A stretch of 64,000 bases of DNA from Candidatus Omnitrophota bacterium (GTDB lineage Bacteria > Omnitrophota > Gorgyraeia > Velamenicoccales > Velamenicoccaceae). Below are positions 54,971 through 63,407 of this stretch, in pieces; the stretch's first letter is position 1, and each line of letters starts with the position of its first letter. The position numbers were made by a program, and so were the translations under genes. The stretch spans positions 1 to 64,000 of the forward strand of contig JACRLT010000026.1 in NCBI GenBank assembly GCA_016235185.1. Direction: 5' to 3'. The notes beneath the pieces were generated by a model that saw nothing but the letters and a program-made list of their open reading frames with translations, was not told where the DNA came from and did not search any database.

Positions 54971-55356
54971 GGCGTTGAAGCGGTTTGCGTAGTCTGCGGA
55001 GTTGTTGTGGTGGTCTGAACAGGCGAAGGTGCCTGTTCTGTCGTGTCAGAGGTTGTTACAGGTTTAGTTTGAGCCTGTGTTTGAGATTGGGACGCTGCCG
55101 TAAGCTTATAGGATGTTTCGATAAGGGATTTGCTCTTTTGCATGGAAAGAAAGGCCAGGCTCAAGCAGGTAATAAAAAAGACAACCGCTAAAACTGAAGT
55201 CGATTTGACTAGAAAAGTGTTGGTCTTTGTGCCGAAGATCGATTCTGCCGATGAAAGAGAATCGATCAGCCCGCCGCCCCTTCCCTGCTGTACTAACACG
55301 ATAAGGATAAGCAGCGCGCAGGTAATGACGTGAATGGTTATGACTAAGGCAAACAT
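54967..55356 (-). CDS. secG: Preprotein translocase subunit SecG
   Basis: 129 residues: two membrane helices flanking the conserved VLVQQGRGGGL and FGTKTNTFLVKST segments, as in SecG. A Thr/Gln-rich tail of about 40 residues is an extension. SecG assists SecYEA-dependent export. It sits directly after tpiA-pgk on the same strand, a linkage common in bacteria. Confidence 0.93.
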   Translation of the reverse strand: MFALVITIHVITCALLILIVLVQQGRGGGLIDSLSSAESIFGTKTNTFLVKSTSVLAVVFFITCLSLAFLSMQKSKSLIETSYKLTAASQSQTQAQTKPVTTSDTTEQAPSPVQTTTTTPQTTQTASTP

Positions 55357-55376
55357 TTAATTAGGCTCCTTTATGA

Positions 55377-55518
55377 GCACGTGGCTTATGAAGCGAAGCG
55401 CTCATAAGTCACTGTGCGAGTTAATCCTTTACATCTACCTTCTTAAATCTTAATGGTAAATGTAAAGGATAAATTTAGCCATTCAACTTATGTTCACTTC
55501 GTTCCACAAGTTGAGGCT
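55377..55518. repeat. Two-hairpin repeat, copy 3: composite palindrome between secG and tpiA
   Basis: Hairpin 1 (55377-55417, GCAC...GTGC with CTTATG/CATAAG), a central hairpin (55424-55439 with 55455-55470, 15 pairs), then a second hairpin-1 unit in opposite orientation (55477-55518, AGCC...GGCT with CAACTT/AAGTTG, loop GTTCACTTCGTTC). The last hairpin encodes the final residues of TpiA. The locus is thus symmetric. Confidence 0.75.
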
Positions 55519-56264
55519 GCATTTACGATCTCTGAAAAGTTTTTGACATCAAGGCTGGCTCCTCCGACAAGCGCACCATCGATATCAATTTGGTTGACAA
55601 GCTCTTTTGTGTTGCCTGGTTTGACGCTTCCGCCGTAAAGGATGACGATCTCTTCAGCAAGCACTTCCGAATACTTCTTTTTCAAAAGATCTCTTATGAA
55701 CTTGTGCACTTCCTGCGCCTGCTCGGGCGAAGCTGTCTTGCCTGTTCCTATGGCCCATACGGGCTCATAAGCGATGATTATCTTAGCCAACTCCTCTTCC
55801 GTCAGATCTTTTAAACTATTATAGACATGGTCCTGGATAACTTCAAATGTTTTTCCGGCTTCTCTCTCTTGCAGGGTTTCTCCTACGCAGACAATAGGTG
55901 TCAGGCCGGCCTTTAAGGCAGCCTTGGTTTTTTTGTTTACCGTGTCATTTGTTTCATGAAAGTAAAGGCGCCTTTCAGAGTGGCCAAGGATGACAAACTC
56001 ACACCCCAGGTCTTTGAGCATCATTGGGGCTATCTCACCTGTAAAAGCGCCGCTTTCTTCCCAATGCATATTTTGAGCGCCTAATTTTATATTGGATTCG
56101 TAGGTGGCTTCCGAGACTTCTTCTAAGGCCGTAAAAGGCGGGCAGACTACGATGTCCACGTCATCTATTTTATAAAGCTCCCTTTTTAATCCGTTGGCAA
56201 GCTCAATGGCTTCGGCTGTTATTTTGTTCATTTTCCAGTTGCCTGCGATCATTTTTCTTCGCAT
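55494..56264 (-). CDS. tpiA: Triosephosphate isomerase
   Basis: 256 residues. Catalytic Lys in AGNWKMNK, His in LGHSERR, Glu in the signature AYEPVWAIGTG, phosphate loop LYGGSVKPGN. The end (NAASTCGTK) is encoded by a repeat hairpin. It is 15 bp after pgk; gap lies further upstream. Confidence 0.97.
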   Translation of the reverse strand: MRRKMIAGNWKMNKITAEAIELANGLKRELYKIDDVDIVVCPPFTALEEVSEATYESNIKLGAQNMHWEESGAFTGEIAPMMLKDLGCEFVILGHSERRLYFHETNDTVNKKTKAALKAGLTPIVCVGETLQEREAGKTFEVIQDHVYNSLKDLTEEELAKIIIAYEPVWAIGTGKTASPEQAQEVHKFIRDLLKKKYSEVLAEEIVILYGGSVKPGNTKELVNQIDIDGALVGGASLDVKNFSEIVNAASTCGTK

Positions 56265-56279
56265 ATTTTTTCCCTCAAA

Positions 56280-57470
56280 TTATTCTTTATCGTTTAAAGC
56301 TGCAATGCCTGGCAATACTTTGCCTTCCATATATTCCAGGGAAGCTCCGCCACCGGTGGATATATGTGTCATTTTCTTCTCTAAGCCAAACTTTGCCACA
56401 GCGCTGGCAGTGTCTCCGCCACCGATGATCGTTACGGCTCTGGTGGTTGTGATAAAATCACCGATCTCTTTTGTCCCCTTGGCGTATTTATCATTCTCGA
56501 AGATCCCTAAGGGGCCATTCCAACATATAGTTTTTGCGTCTTTTAAAGCTTTTTTGAATAGCTCAATGGTTTTTGGGCCGATATCCACAGCGATCATGCC
56601 ATCCGGGATCGACTGGCCATTTGTGGTCTCTAACCTAGTAGGCGCGTCGATGTTATCAACAATGAGATGGTCGACTGGCAGCACCACCGAGACATTTTTC
56701 TCTTTGGCCTTTTCCAAAGTTTCTTTGGCTAGATCGATCTTATCCTTTTCGAGCTTAGAGTTGCCGATCGGCACGCCTTGGGCTTTAAGGAACGTATATG
56801 CCATTCCTCCCCCGATAACCAGAGTATTTGTTTTATCAAGCAGGTTCTCAATAACTCCAATTTTGTCCGAAACTTTGGAACCGCCCAAAATTACAGCGAA
56901 AGGTTTTTGCGGAGTTTCCAGGGATTTCCCTAAGTATTCTATCTCTTTGTCCAAAAGTAATCCTGAAACGGACGGTATGTAATGCGCAATACCTTCTGTT
57001 GATGCGTGCGCCCTGTGCGCAGTCCCAAAAGCGTCATTGACGTAGATATCGGCCATGGATGCGAGTTTTTTGGCAAAATTAACGTCATTCTCCTCTTCTT
57101 CAGAGTGAAATCGTAAATTTTCAAGCAGTACGACCTGGTCCTTTGAGGAGGCGATCGCGGCCTTTATGTTGTCACCTACGCAGTCATTTAGCTTTGTAAC
57201 AGGGGTTTTAAGCAATTCCTGCAGCCTGTTTGCTACGGGGCCAAGCCGTAGTTCTTCTTTTATCTGTCCGTCAGGCCTGCCTAGGTGCGTCATCAGGATA
57301 AGTTTCTTCGGGGATTTTTTTAAAATGTATTCAATTGTTGGCAAGGCCGCCTTAATGCGTGTATCGTCAGTAATTGCCAGGGTTTTTTTGTCGAGCGGGA
57401 CGTTAAAATCAACTCGCATGATGATCGACTTGCCTTTTATGGGTATATCTTTTATGCTCTTTTTATTCAT
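56280..57470 (-). CDS. pgk: Phosphoglycerate kinase
   Basis: 396 residues, usual length. RVDFNVPLD near the start, LMTHLGRPDG, VLLENLRFHSEEE, FGTAHRAHAST, GGSKVSDKIGVI, the nucleotide motif GPLGIFEND and the C-terminal IIGGGDTASAVAKFG. It makes ATP from 1,3-bisphosphoglycerate. Cotranscribed with tpiA and secG; a two-hairpin repeat directly precedes its ribosome site. Confidence 0.97.
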   Translation of the reverse strand: MNKKSIKDIPIKGKSIIMRVDFNVPLDKKTLAITDDTRIKAALPTIEYILKKSPKKLILMTHLGRPDGQIKEELRLGPVANRLQELLKTPVTKLNDCVGDNIKAAIASSKDQVVLLENLRFHSEEEENDVNFAKKLASMADIYVNDAFGTAHRAHASTEGIAHYIPSVSGLLLDKEIEYLGKSLETPQKPFAVILGGSKVSDKIGVIENLLDKTNTLVIGGGMAYTFLKAQGVPIGNSKLEKDKIDLAKETLEKAKEKNVSVVLPVDHLIVDNIDAPTRLETTNGQSIPDGMIAVDIGPKTIELFKKALKDAKTICWNGPLGIFENDKYAKGTKEIGDFITTTRAVTIIGGGDTASAVAKFGLEKKMTHISTGGGASLEYMEGKVLPGIAALNDKE

Positions 57471-57480
57471 ATCCGCCTCT

Positions 57481-57592
57481 AAATGAGACCCAGGCTTACG
57501 GAACGATTAGTGAACGTAAGTCTGTTGGTCGAATTTATCCCGTGCCAGCGGAGCGATTTGGCATCGGGATCTATTTAGGTCTTTACATTTCC
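57481..57592 (+). repeat. Two-hairpin repeat, copy 4 (upstream of pgk)
   Basis: Plus strand starts AAATGAGACCC. Hairpin 1 pairs CAGGCTTACG with CGTAAGTCTG around GAACGATTAGTGAA; hairpin 2 pairs ATCCCGTGCCA with TGGCATCGGGAT; it ends CTATTTAGGTCTTTACATTT. Nearly identical to copy 2 but opposite in orientation relative to the neighbouring gene start. Confidence 0.8.
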
Positions 57593-57623
57593 ATTCTCTC
57601 TATTAATTCATTGGCGTATTATA

Positions 57624-58847
57624 TCAAACTTTTATTTTTTGTAAAGTCATTAAGGAGATCAAGCCATGCGATAATCCAAGCATTGTCCAGAAAAGCAAAG
57701 CGCCTTGCGATGTGTAAATGCTTGATTCAAGTATGCCATGCGTTAAATAAGCCGCCATCCCTGCGGTTAAGCCCAATGATAGCGCTTTCATAAACGAGGT
57801 GGATGAAGCGGATTTGAAAATATTAAATAATTTTTTGAACGTAAAGGCAAGGATCCAGATAAAAACGCCAAGCCCGAGCAAGCCGATCTCGGCTGCCATC
57901 TGCAAGTACATATTATGCGCGTAAGGCGCCCCTGCGCCGCAATGCGGCTGGCCAGGCAGGCAGAAGTTCTCGTAATTTATTGAAAAACTGTGCAGGCCGC
58001 TTCCTATGAACGGATGGACCTGTATTATTTTTAAGGCTGTCTTCCACATGTTTATCCGTCCGGCTATAGACGTGAAGAATCCACCATGGGGCCAGCTGGT
58101 TAAAGACTCGGGCAACAGGAAAAAACCGAATATAAGGCCTACCAAAAGTAGCGCAACAAGCCACCATTTTCTCTTACAAATAGCCATAATGATGATAGCT
58201 GCGTAGAGACCAAGGGCCGCTCCCGGCGCATAAGTAAGAATCAGGACAGGAAGCATCAGACAAATACTTATACCTAAAAGCCACTTTGTAAGCCTTGAAG
58301 AATAAAACAGGAATAAACTTAAAGCCAGCGGCAATACTAATCCTATGTATATGCCCAGGCTGCCGGCCTGATGGAATGATGAGGTGATCCGTTTTATATC
58401 CAGTTGTGGATAGCTCATAAGGGCGCGGCCGCTAAACCAGTCCTTCCCTTGCATCAGCTGGTATAGTCCGTCAACAGAGACGATCGCAGCTGAAAAAACA
58501 AGGATAAATACGAATCCCTTTATTCGTTTTTCGTCATGCAAGCTTTTGATAACTGAAAAATAAAGTAAAACATATAGCGCAAGTTTCTTCAGGCCTTTTA
58601 AAGTTATTGGCAAGTTAGTGGTGTTGAATATGGAAAGAACGCAAAAGATAAAAAAAAGGATCAATGGTATTTTGGCAGAGAGCGGCCTATTGACTGATCG
58701 GTCAAGAAAAAGCGTCAGTATTAAGAAAAAAACAGAAAATCCGATACAGATGCTTGTCAAAGAATTGTAGATGGGAATAAAAAAGATCGTAGAAAGGATC
58801 GAGAAAAAAAGGAGCTTTCCTGGGGGGAAAAAGCTGTTTTCGGTCAC
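57624..58847 (-). CDS. O-antigen ligase/polymerase-family membrane protein (Wzy_C)
   Basis: 407 residues, about 11 membrane helices. A large extracytoplasmic loop carries INMWKTALKIIQVHPFIGSG followed by HNMYLQMAAEIGLLGLGVFI, the pattern of the Wzy_C domain with the conserved Arg and His. The family ligates or polymerises O-antigen or other glycans. It overlaps the preceding gene by 4 bp. A second member of the same pathway may be the protein at 58844. Confidence 0.85.
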   Translation of the reverse strand: MTENSFFPPGKLLFFSILSTIFFIPIYNSLTSICIGFSVFFLILTLFLDRSVNRPLSAKIPLILFFIFCVLSIFNTTNLPITLKGLKKLALYVLLYFSVIKSLHDEKRIKGFVFILVFSAAIVSVDGLYQLMQGKDWFSGRALMSYPQLDIKRITSSFHQAGSLGIYIGLVLPLALSLFLFYSSRLTKWLLGISICLMLPVLILTYAPGAALGLYAAIIIMAICKRKWWLVALLLVGLIFGFFLLPESLTSWPHGGFFTSIAGRINMWKTALKIIQVHPFIGSGLHSFSINYENFCLPGQPHCGAGAPYAHNMYLQMAAEIGLLGLGVFIWILAFTFKKLFNIFKSASSTSFMKALSLGLTAGMAAYLTHGILESSIYTSQGALLFWTMLGLSHGLISLMTLQKIKV

Positions 58848-59866
58848 GATGATGAGTGCGTGGATTTACAAAGTTTTATGATCACGGCTGTAGTTAATGC
58901 CAAATATGCCATATTGCCGAAAAAGGAAGCTATGAACTCAAGTTTGAAAGATATAAGCAGCGCGCATAAAAACAACAGGGCTATAAATAAGATAACGCAT
59001 TTATCGGAGAATTCAGAAGCCAGGAACCATTTAACGGCGCGGTGCCCTATGAGTTGTTTAGTATATCTTTTGACATCAGCTATAACGCCTGCGCGGTGCC
59101 CTATGAGTTGCTTGGTATATCCTTTGACATCGGTTACAAGGCCTGTATGGACACGACTCTCCCTAAGAATCAAAAAAAACATGGCCGGCAATTGAAAGAT
59201 AAGTATCAAAAACGCGCAAATGCCAAAATAACTATTCTTAAGGAAGTAGAGGTTAATGGGAAGTAAGTTATTTATTTGGCGCAGAAAGCAAAAAAACAGG
59301 ATACAAGGCAAAAAAGAGGCGGCCTGTGCTATAAAGACCTTATTAAAAGGCAGACTAAAAAGAGATGAAAAAACGTAACAACTGAATAAACCTATCGCGG
59401 AAAAAAACAGCATAAAAGAAACAAACAGTCCCGGGGCAGCCATGATTTTTTTTATCTGGCTGTTCTTGAAGGCAATAACGCCAAAATCGGCTGTCACAAT
59501 ATTATTTCTTACCACAAAGCTGTATCGCATGCCAGGACCGGCAGTTAAGGTGTTCTCGCCAGTCTTTGTTGTTCCGGCGGGCAACAGGTAATAAAATTCT
59601 TTAAGTGTCGTTCTGCGGCGGTATATGGTATGTATCAAAGGCAGCCCATTTAAATATGCCTTTTCAATAATATCGTCTCCCCATATCTTCAAGAGATATG
59701 TTTGTTGGACTGGCAAATTAAAAGTTTTTTGTCCTCTCATATCCCTGATTTTTATGTTAAAGCCATTGAATTCCTGCAAGGCCAGTTCAGTATAGAAAAA
59801 GGCGAAAATATACCCCATGACCATAAAGAAAAGAATAAGAGGAAGAAAAAAGAGTTTTAATTTCAT
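58844..59866 (-). CDS. Unknown membrane protein with an 18-residue tandem duplication
   Basis: 340 residues: N-terminal helix, an extracytoplasmic region (about 30-150), then several helices. Not recognised as a known family. Between two C-terminal helices it contains VTDVKGYTKQLIGHRAG followed by VIADVKRYTKQLIGHRA, from a 54-bp tandem repeat (59037-59144). The stop overlaps the ligase-like gene, so a role in the same envelope glycan pathway is possible. Confidence 0.6.
   Translation of the reverse strand: MKLKLFFLPLILFFMVMGYIFAFFYTELALQEFNGFNIKIRDMRGQKTFNLPVQQTYLLKIWGDDIIEKAYLNGLPLIHTIYRRRTTLKEFYYLLPAGTTKTGENTLTAGPGMRYSFVVRNNIVTADFGVIAFKNSQIKKIMAAPGLFVSFMLFFSAIGLFSCYVFSSLFSLPFNKVFIAQAASFLPCILFFCFLRQINNLLPINLYFLKNSYFGICAFLILIFQLPAMFFLILRESRVHTGLVTDVKGYTKQLIGHRAGVIADVKRYTKQLIGHRAVKWFLASEFSDKCVILFIALLFLCALLISFKLEFIASFFGNMAYLALTTAVIIKLCKSTHSSS
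59037..59144 (+). repeat. 54-bp tandem repeat inside a coding sequence
   Basis: 59037-59090 and 59091-59144 are direct repeats differing at a few positions. The duplication is in frame and adds 18 residues to the membrane protein. Confidence 0.9.
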
Positions 59867-59875
59867 GGGATAAAG

Positions 59876-60316
59876 TTATAGGTTTTTTTCTGCCATCCAG
59901 TAGCCGTGAATATTACAGCGCTCGACAGCAGTCAAAATCCCTGCGTTAACATTAAGGTGCAGGGCTGCAGCAGGGTGAAGTCTCTCCGGGGTCAGATATA
60001 CCCGTGATAGGTACTGTTTGTTGATATAGAAGTCGATAAAGGTGATGTAGTGCTCTTTTAACATCGGGTGCTCTGTCTCTCCTACCTTGACATGGACATC
60101 CATGCATCCCTGGGGTATAAGGCCGCATGTCTTGACAAGCACGATCTTCGGGATGTGTTTTTTTTCAGGTTCAGTGAAGTTAGTCGCTTCTCCCGGCCTG
60201 TGGATCAAGTCCGGCTTATCTTCAAAGCTTGTTTTTGGAGCACCGCAAACAGGGCAATTTGCAGTTATTTCATTGAATTCGATGTGGCCGCAAACTTTAC
60301 AGATGAACGTTTTCAT
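59876..60316 (-). CDS. Superoxide reductase with N-terminal rubredoxin-like domain
   Basis: 146 residues. A rubredoxin-type iron site (Cys6, Cys9, Cys21, Cys24) is followed by a desulfoferrodoxin/neelaredoxin domain with GETEHPMLKEHYITFI and the C-terminal CNIHGYW, the His4-Cys iron centre that reduces superoxide to peroxide. The N-terminal domain is of the rubrerythrin-rubredoxin type rather than desulforedoxin type and may deliver the electrons. Fits an anaerobe exposed to oxygen. Its leader carries element D. Confidence 0.85.
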   Translation of the reverse strand: MKTFICKVCGHIEFNEITANCPVCGAPKTSFEDKPDLIHRPGEATNFTEPEKKHIPKIVLVKTCGLIPQGCMDVHVKVGETEHPMLKEHYITFIDFYINKQYLSRVYLTPERLHPAAALHLNVNAGILTAVERCNIHGYWMAEKNL

Positions 60317-60322
60317 AGCCCC

Positions 60323-60395
60323 CTCCTTGATTTTGCCTATGCATGAGTATTCTTACTTTACAAAAACAACTCCGAAGCGGTTAAGCAAGGAGTCA
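60323..60395 (-). promoter_or_regulatory. Structured leader element, copy D (superoxide reductase)
   Basis: Minus strand: TGACTCC-TTG-C with a minimal hairpin, then CTTC-GGAGT, TTGTTTTTG, a 23-nt loop with AAGAATA, CAAAATCAA overlapping AAGGAGG, then the ATG. The shortest copy, it lacks the long variable hairpin. The first TGA is the malQ stop codon. Confidence 0.7.
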
Positions 60396-62225
60396 ATTTA
60401 TCCTGCCGCTGTCATGATTGATCTTTTTAATAACTTCATTTACAGGTAATTCTAGCATATCTTCCAGTGAAATTGGCAGAATAAGTGTCCAGTTTTTTTC
60501 GCTCAAAGTCCCGGGAAAATTTATGCGCAATTCCCACGGGTCGAAATCAAAAAGAGAATCCAAAGAGAGCCAATCGTGGATGAGTTGTACGCTGAAAATA
60601 GATGCGCTTTCGGTGATCTTCTGTAAGGCTTTCGCGACAAGCATCGGCGGGTAAGCTTCGTTTCCGGCTTGATCAAGCCTTAAGAATTTGGCAAATTTTT
60701 CTTTTTCGCCAAAAGAACCTTTATACAGGTCTACGATGTCTTTTGCGGCATGCTCGTCTAAACCTATGCGGCTAGCCAGAACCCCCTGGTCGGAAATATT
60801 GTTTTTCCAGCGCAATCGGCCGTGTTGCGAAGCACGTAGATCAAAAAGGGCAGTCTTTACGTTTTCGAATGATACATTTTTTTCCGTGCATTTACGTTTA
60901 AATAACTCTTCGTCAACTGTCCCTGCTTCGAAATTCCACCAGGCGCAAAGGCTCGACATATCGTGTGTTGCTATTGTGGCAAGCGAGTTCTTTCTGTACT
61001 CATCCGGTTTTTTGAAGTCAAAAGTTTTACCCCAGTCTCTCATCCATCTCTGAATATCAATTCCCGGGATACCTAATTCTTCCAAGACTCTGTAGGAGCA
61101 CGCCGGGACTACGCCTAGATCTTCCGCACACGCAAGCATGCTTGAATTTTTCAACATGATCGACAGAAGGCTGCGGCCGTGTTCTTCCCAAACATTCTCC
61201 TCTTTTGGGTCAAAGGAACCGTTTAAGCCGCCATTTTCCAGCGGTTCGGAAAGCCCAATAGTCCAAACCCGGAAAATGCCCACTACGTGATCAATGCGGT
61301 ACATGTCATAAAAATTCTGGGCGTATTTTAATTTTTCAACAATGTAATCAAAATTATTCCTTTTGATGTTTTCCCAGTTATAAGGCGGCATGCCCCAACG
61401 CTGCCCTTTTGAATATAACATATCAGGCGGAGCGCCTGCCGCTAACATAAGTTTGAAATGATCCTGGTGTGCCCAGACATCAGCGCTGTCTCGTGATACA
61501 AGAAAAGGCAGATCACCCAAGAGGATAACACCGTGCTCATTAGCATAGCTTTTGGCGGACTTGAACTGTTGAAAAAGTTGCCACTGCATCCATTTATGGA
61601 ACAGTAAATTTTGCGCGTAGGTCGTCTTAAAGACGCATATTGTCTCTTCTTTCTTGGTTTTCAAGTCTTCGCTCCATCCTTCCCATGTCATTTCATTGTT
61701 TTTTTCTTTGATGACTTTGAAAAGGGCATAATCTTGGAGCCAGAAATTGTTCCCGGAGACAAAGTTTTCGAACGAGGGACTGCTTTCGATGGACCCGGAG
61801 TCAAAGATCTTCCACAAAAGATGTAGCTTGGCTGCTTTTATGCCATAATCTACTCTTTTTTGGCCTAAAGGAAAATCTTTCTTTATTTTCTTTATGTCGC
61901 CTTTGAAAGGTTTCAGATCTACGCCGATCAGGCCTTCAAAACACAGATACATCGGGTCAAGAGCAAATGTGCTCTGCGCATCATACGGCCTGAAATTAAA
62001 ACCCACATCATTCATGGGCAAGAGCTCTACGATGCTCATGCCTGTTTTGTTGCACCAGTCTACCAGGAGTTTGATATCGGAAAAATCCCCTATGCCTACG
62101 CTTTCAGAGGAATAGACTGCAAAAAGCGGAGCTACAACACCGCTGCGCCTCTTGGTTCCGATACGGTTCCATTGCTCGCGGGATAATGTTTGGAGGAAAC
62201 GGCTATAGTCGTAGTTTTGAGTCAT
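60393..62225 (-). CDS. malQ: 4-alpha-glucanotransferase (amylomaltase)
   Basis: 610 residues from ATG 62225; an upstream in-frame start would lie within a strong hairpin. GH77 blocks are SIVELLPMNDVGFNFRPYDA, RIDHVVGIFRVW (nucleophile region), CAEDLGVVP (acid/base) and ATHDMSSLCAWW. MalQ rearranges maltodextrins and works with GlgC in glycogen turnover. Its stop codon starts element D. Confidence 0.93.
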   Translation of the reverse strand: MTQNYDYSRFLQTLSREQWNRIGTKRRSGVVAPLFAVYSSESVGIGDFSDIKLLVDWCNKTGMSIVELLPMNDVGFNFRPYDAQSTFALDPMYLCFEGLIGVDLKPFKGDIKKIKKDFPLGQKRVDYGIKAAKLHLLWKIFDSGSIESSPSFENFVSGNNFWLQDYALFKVIKEKNNEMTWEGWSEDLKTKKEETICVFKTTYAQNLLFHKWMQWQLFQQFKSAKSYANEHGVILLGDLPFLVSRDSADVWAHQDHFKLMLAAGAPPDMLYSKGQRWGMPPYNWENIKRNNFDYIVEKLKYAQNFYDMYRIDHVVGIFRVWTIGLSEPLENGGLNGSFDPKEENVWEEHGRSLLSIMLKNSSMLACAEDLGVVPACSYRVLEELGIPGIDIQRWMRDWGKTFDFKKPDEYRKNSLATIATHDMSSLCAWWNFEAGTVDEELFKRKCTEKNVSFENVKTALFDLRASQHGRLRWKNNISDQGVLASRIGLDEHAAKDIVDLYKGSFGEKEKFAKFLRLDQAGNEAYPPMLVAKALQKITESASIFSVQLIHDWLSLDSLFDFDPWELRINFPGTLSEKNWTLILPISLEDMLELPVNEVIKKINHDSGRIN

Positions 62226-62241
62226 GGTTATAGCAGACTCA

Positions 62242-62278
62242 CGTTCCCGCATCGGAATTTATTTCCGATGCGGGAACG
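62242..62278. terminator. 16-bp perfect hairpin between gap and malQ
   Basis: CGTTCCCGCATCGGAA pairs perfectly with TTCCGATGCGGGAACG around TTTAT. It lies between the gap stop and the malQ start; no T-run follows on the minus strand, so it could equally be an mRNA-stabilising or processing hairpin. Confidence 0.6.
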
Positions 62279-62309
62279 GAAAGGTACAGGAAGGTAGAAT
62301 TGCAGCAAA

Positions 62310-63341
<1,032 letters not shown>

Positions 63342-63348
63342 TTATTTT

Positions 63349-63400
63349 GTCTCAAGTCTCAAGTTTCAAATTTTTTTTCTTGTGACTTGTGACGTGCGAC
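63349..63400. repeat. Stutter-arm inverted repeat between galT and gap
   Basis: Left arm (63349-63369) is GTCTCAA, GTCTCAA, GTTTCAA in tandem; the right arm (63380-63400) is its imperfect inverse (16 of 21). Loop is T-rich. Same design as 90-165, 6325-6403 and 47701-47806. Confidence 0.6.
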
Positions 63401-63407
63401 TATTATT

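Noticed and set aside
36891-60395. Family I leaders as known riboswitches (c-di-GMP-I, preQ1, SAM, fluoride)
   Set aside because: None of the conserved core sequences of these classes that I know is present; only the stem layout and GAATA loop motif are shared among copies.
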